Shown here piece by piece: positions 4,508 through 6,356 of a DNA stretch of 6,356 nucleotides. Origin of the DNA: Candidatus Atribacteria bacterium. GTDB lineage: Bacteria > Atribacterota > Phoenicimicrobiia > Phoenicimicrobiales > Stramentimicrobiaceae. Every line of letters begins with the position of its first letter. Positions within the stretch are counted from its first letter, which is position 1. The translations under genes were made by a program, and so were the position numbers. The stretch is from NCBI GenBank assembly GCA_016934875.1, contig JAFGSC010000145.1, positions 1-6,356 of the forward strand, in the 5' to 3' direction. Under the pieces are notes generated by a model, which was not told the DNA's origin, ran no database searches, and saw only the letters and a list, made by a program, of their open reading frames with translations.

Positions 4508-5341
4508 TTATTTATCTGTCCTTTTTTTCACAATGTATTTACTTGAATCTTTTTTATGTTTTCTGGTGCGATAACCTTTTGCCAATACACCGCTCGGAGA
4601 AACTGGATGTCTACCACCAGCAGATTTTCCTTCTCCTCCACCCAAGGGATGATCGATTGGATTCATCGCAACCCCTCTTACTTTCGGTCTTCTTCCCTTC
4701 CATCTACTTTTACCTGCCTTACCAAGATTAACATGAGCATGGTTGAGATTTCCAACTTGCCCGATGGTAGCAAAGCATTCCAAATGAATCAGTCGAACTT
4801 CTCCAGAAGGTAACTTTACATGGGCGTAGTTATTTTCTTTAGCTAATATTTGGGCGGTCGTGCCTGCTGACCTTACTAAAGCGGCGCCTTGTCCCTTCTT
4901 CATCTCAATATTGTGGATAAAAGTACCCTCGGGTATATCCCTTAAAGCCTTTGTATTTCCAACACTGACTTCTGCTTTTTTACCAGATAAAACAACATCC
5001 CCAACCTTCAATTTATCCGGGCAAATCATATATCTTTTTTCACCATCAAAATAATGTAATAAGGCTATCCTGGCAGATCGGTTAGGATCATACTCAATGT
5101 TAGCTACCTTTGCTGGTATTTCAAGTTTCTCTCTTATAAAATCAATTTCCCGATATTGTCTTTTATGTCCCCCACCTTTTCTTCTTACCATAATCCTACC
5201 ATAATTATTTCTTCCGGCTTTTATACTTTTACCATGGGTTAAATGCTTTTCTGGCTTATCCCGAGTGATATCTTCAAAGGTGGAAACAGTCATAAATCTT
5301 CTACCGGCTGATGTAGGTTTATATTTTTTTATTTCTGCCAC
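4508..5341 (-). CDS. rplB: 50S ribosomal protein L2
   Basis: L2 is one of the most conserved 23S rRNA-binding proteins, needed for subunit joining and an active peptidyl-transferase centre. I choose the GTG at 5341, giving 277 aa that begin MAEIKKYKPTSAGRR, the normal L2 N-terminus and the Bacillus length. An in-frame GTG at 5353 would add four residues but lies inside the Shine-Dalgarno AAAGGTGA (5350-5357). Visible signatures are RRKGGGHKRQYR (about residues 53-64), EYDPNRSARIALLHY (83-97) and the C-terminal block VAMNPIDHPLGGGEGKSAGG (224-243), which carries the His (H231 here) corresponding to the functionally important His229 of E. coli. The second His of the common HPHGGG form is Leu here. 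The TAA stop runs into the rpsS Shine-Dalgarno. Confidence 0.97.
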   Translation of the reverse strand: MAEIKKYKPTSAGRRFMTVSTFEDITRDKPEKHLTHGKSIKAGRNNYGRIMVRRKGGGHKRQYREIDFIREKLEIPAKVANIEYDPNRSARIALLHYFDGEKRYMICPDKLKVGDVVLSGKKAEVSVGNTKALRDIPEGTFIHNIEMKKGQGAALVRSAGTTAQILAKENNYAHVKLPSGEVRLIHLECFATIGQVGNLNHAHVNLGKAGKSRWKGRRPKVRGVAMNPIDHPLGGGEGKSAGGRHPVSPSGVLAKGYRTRKHKKDSSKYIVKKRTDK

Positions 5342-5349
5342 TTTAATCG

Positions 5350-5357
5350 TCACCTTT
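5350..5357 (-). promoter_or_regulatory. Shine-Dalgarno of rplB deciding a GTG start
   Basis: On the minus strand this reads AAAGGTGA, complementary to the 16S 3' end, and sits 8 nt before the GTG at 5341. Because it contains the alternative GTG at 5353, that upstream codon cannot be the start served by this site. Confidence 0.75.
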
Positions 5358-5380
5358 CTCTTCTAATCTAATTATAATCT

Positions 5381-5668
5381 CTATACTGTTTCTAATTCCT
5401 TAATGGTTTGTCCCGCACTTAAAGTAACAATTGCCTTTCTCCAATGAGAAGTGTTCCCAATAAATCTTCCCATTTTCCTGTTTTTAGGGTGTACTTTAAT
5501 CGTGTTAACTTTCTCAACTTTAACTTTAAATTTTTCTTCGACAGCCTTCTTAATTTCCACCCGATTGGCATTCCATATTACCTTAAAAGTATACTTATTA
5601 TGTTCTTTATCCTTCACACTTTTTTCTGATACAACTGGGTGTATTAAAATCGTTTTATAAGAGGTCAT
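5381..5668 (-). CDS. rplW: 50S ribosomal protein L23
   Basis: The product is 95 aa, matching Bacillus-type L23. L23 binds domain III of 23S rRNA at the tunnel exit and is the docking site for trigger factor and signal recognition particle. Visible family features are the N-terminal motif HPVVSEKS (residues 10-17), the core segment NKYTFKVIWNANRVEIKKAV, and the basic loop VHPKNRKMGRFIG that extends towards the tunnel, followed by the closing strand WRKAIVTL. The ATG overlaps the rplD stop in an ATGA arrangement, and GAGGAGG (5679-5685) inside rplD lies 10 nt upstream. The overlap suggests re-initiation by ribosomes finishing rplD. It ends with TAG, 39 nt before rplB. Confidence 0.97.
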   Translation of the reverse strand: MTSYKTILIHPVVSEKSVKDKEHNKYTFKVIWNANRVEIKKAVEEKFKVKVEKVNTIKVHPKNRKMGRFIGNTSHWRKAIVTLSAGQTIKELETV

Positions 5669-6294
5669 TTTGCAAATACCTCCTCAATGATTTGTAAGGC
5701 GTTTTTCGTAATGATCACCTTCTGATAATTTAAAACATCATAGACATTGATCTTGTTCGCGGTAATGACGAGTGCTTTTTGTAGATTACGAACCGCTCTT
5801 TTGATCATTTCGTCTTCTTTATCAATCACAATAAGAACTTTATCGTTGACTATATGTAGATTATCAAGCATATGGATAATATCTTTTGTTTTCCCATTCT
5901 CTATCTCAAGTTTATCCAAAATGATGATATTATCTTCTTTTGCCTTATCAGATAAAACTGATTTTAAAGCTACCAAACGCATCTTTTTAGGTATTGAGTA
6001 TCCATAATCTCTAGGCTCTGGTCCAAATATCACTCCGCCTCCAACCCATAAGGGAGAACGATTTGATCCAGCCCTGGCTCTACCAGTTCCTTTCTGCCTC
6101 CAAGGTTTTTTACCACCACCACTGACTTCGCCTTTCTCTTTTGTGGATGCAGTACCTCTTCTCTTTTCAGCCAAGTATCGTTTCACAATTTGATGAACAA
6201 TATGCTTATTGATTGCTCCGTTAAACAAATCATCACTTAACTGGATTTGCCCTATTTTTTCACCATCTTTCGAGTGAACATTCATATCAACCAT
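5665..6294 (-). CDS. rplD: 50S ribosomal protein L4
   Basis: The product is 209 aa, the usual length for bacterial L4. L4 binds domain I of 23S rRNA, and its long extended loop lines the polypeptide exit tunnel. That loop is visible at about residues 45-100: it is rich in Gly, Arg and Lys and carries the signature KPWRQKGTGRARAGSNRSP, then GGGVIFGPEPRDY. The rest is the globular alpha/beta domain, ending IIEEVFAK. The ATG at 6294 is preceded by AAGGAGAG with 7-9 nt spacing; an internal ATG at codon 4 is possible but places the Shine-Dalgarno too far away. The TGA stop overlaps the ATG of rplW (ATGA). In E. coli L4 represses its own operon by binding a leader upstream of rpsJ; that region is outside the window, so autoregulation cannot be judged here. 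Confidence 0.97.
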   Translation of the reverse strand: MVDMNVHSKDGEKIGQIQLSDDLFNGAINKHIVHQIVKRYLAEKRRGTASTKEKGEVSGGGKKPWRQKGTGRARAGSNRSPLWVGGGVIFGPEPRDYGYSIPKKMRLVALKSVLSDKAKEDNIIILDKLEIENGKTKDIIHMLDNLHIVNDKVLIVIDKEDEMIKRAVRNLQKALVITANKINVYDVLNYQKVIITKNALQIIEEVFAK

Positions 6295-6298
6295 AGCG

Positions 6299-6356
6299 CT
6301 ACTCTCCTTCCTTTGCAGAATAAGAAAAACTAACTAGGACATTTTTTCGACCACTA
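6299..6356 (-). CDS. rplC: 50S ribosomal protein L3, C-terminal end (partial)
   Basis: Only the last 18 codons and the TAG stop lie in the window; the gene continues beyond the right edge. The visible tail reads SGRKNVLVSFSYSAKEGE, which resembles the end of L3, where a Gly/Lys turn is followed by a final hydrophobic beta strand. L3 is an early-assembling 23S rRNA-binding protein near the peptidyl-transferase centre, and it directly precedes rplD in S10 operons, so position supports the call as much as sequence. The last codons (AAG GAA GGA GAG) double as the Shine-Dalgarno sequence of rplD, whose ATG begins 4 nt after the TAG, suggesting translational coupling. Identity rests on a short tail plus synteny. 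Confidence 0.85.
   Translation of the reverse strand, partial: SGRKNVLVSFSYSAKEGE

Noticed and set aside
4249..4731. A 160-codon open frame on the plus strand opposite rpsS and the end of rplB
   Set aside because: It crosses two real genes and their junction, and its hydrophobic, Phe/Leu/Ser-rich translation is what reverse-complemented Lys-rich genes give.
1..6356. A novel accessory system, mobile element, CRISPR array or RNA gene
   Set aside because: Every stretch is accounted for by canonical S10-spc genes in canonical order, with gaps of at most 83 nt; nothing in the window suggests inserted or unknown coding content.

Overview
This window is a tightly packed piece of the conserved bacterial S10-spc ribosomal protein operon, lying entirely on the minus strand. 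Read in the direction of transcription (high to low coordinates) the order is rplC (3' end only), rplD, rplW, rplB, rpsS, rplV, rpsC, rplP, rpmC, rpsQ, rplN, rplX, rplE, rpsN, rpsH, rplF (5' end only). This is the canonical order, with no insertion, gene loss, mobile element or RNA gene. The genes through rpsQ belong to the classical S10 part and those from rplN onward to the spc part. No promoter or intrinsic terminator separates the two, so read-through as one transcript is the simplest reading.

The DNA is clearly AT-rich, nearly every gene has a strong purine-rich Shine-Dalgarno sequence (AGGAGG-like), S14 is the short four-cysteine zinc form, and rplN, rplB, rplW, rpsH and rpsN encode proteins of the lengths seen in Bacillus. 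This suggests a low-GC, Firmicutes/Clostridia-like bacterium. Another low-GC lineage with similar ribosomal proteins (for example Atribacterota) cannot be excluded by eye.

Layout: spacing runs from overlaps (rpsC/rplP 17 nt, rplD/rplW 4 nt ATGA) through abutting genes (rplV/rpsC 0 nt, rplP/rpmC 1 nt) to short gaps. The two longest gaps flank rpsH: 75 nt (539-613) and 83 nt (57-139). No gene-free stretch reaches 300 bases. Several genes have in-frame upstream GTG/TTG/ATG codons that would give over-long N-termini. I place the starts of rplE, rplX, rplN, rpsQ, rplP, rplV and rplB further downstream, using Shine-Dalgarno spacing and the family N-terminus. With those choices five of fifteen visible starts are non-ATG: rplB GTG, rpsC TTG, rpmC TTG, rplN TTG, rpsN GTG.

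The products are all core ribosome parts: the peptidyl-transferase and exit-tunnel proteins (L3, L4, L2, L22, L16), exit-site proteins (L23, L29), the intersubunit protein L14, the central protuberance protein L5, early assembly protein L24, and small-subunit head/body proteins S19, S3, S14, S17 and S8. I found no previously undescribed system here. The points worth a second look are small: start-codon use, an S3 tail overlapping rplP, paired zinc-ribbon sites in L24 and S14, and possible RNA structure around rpsH.
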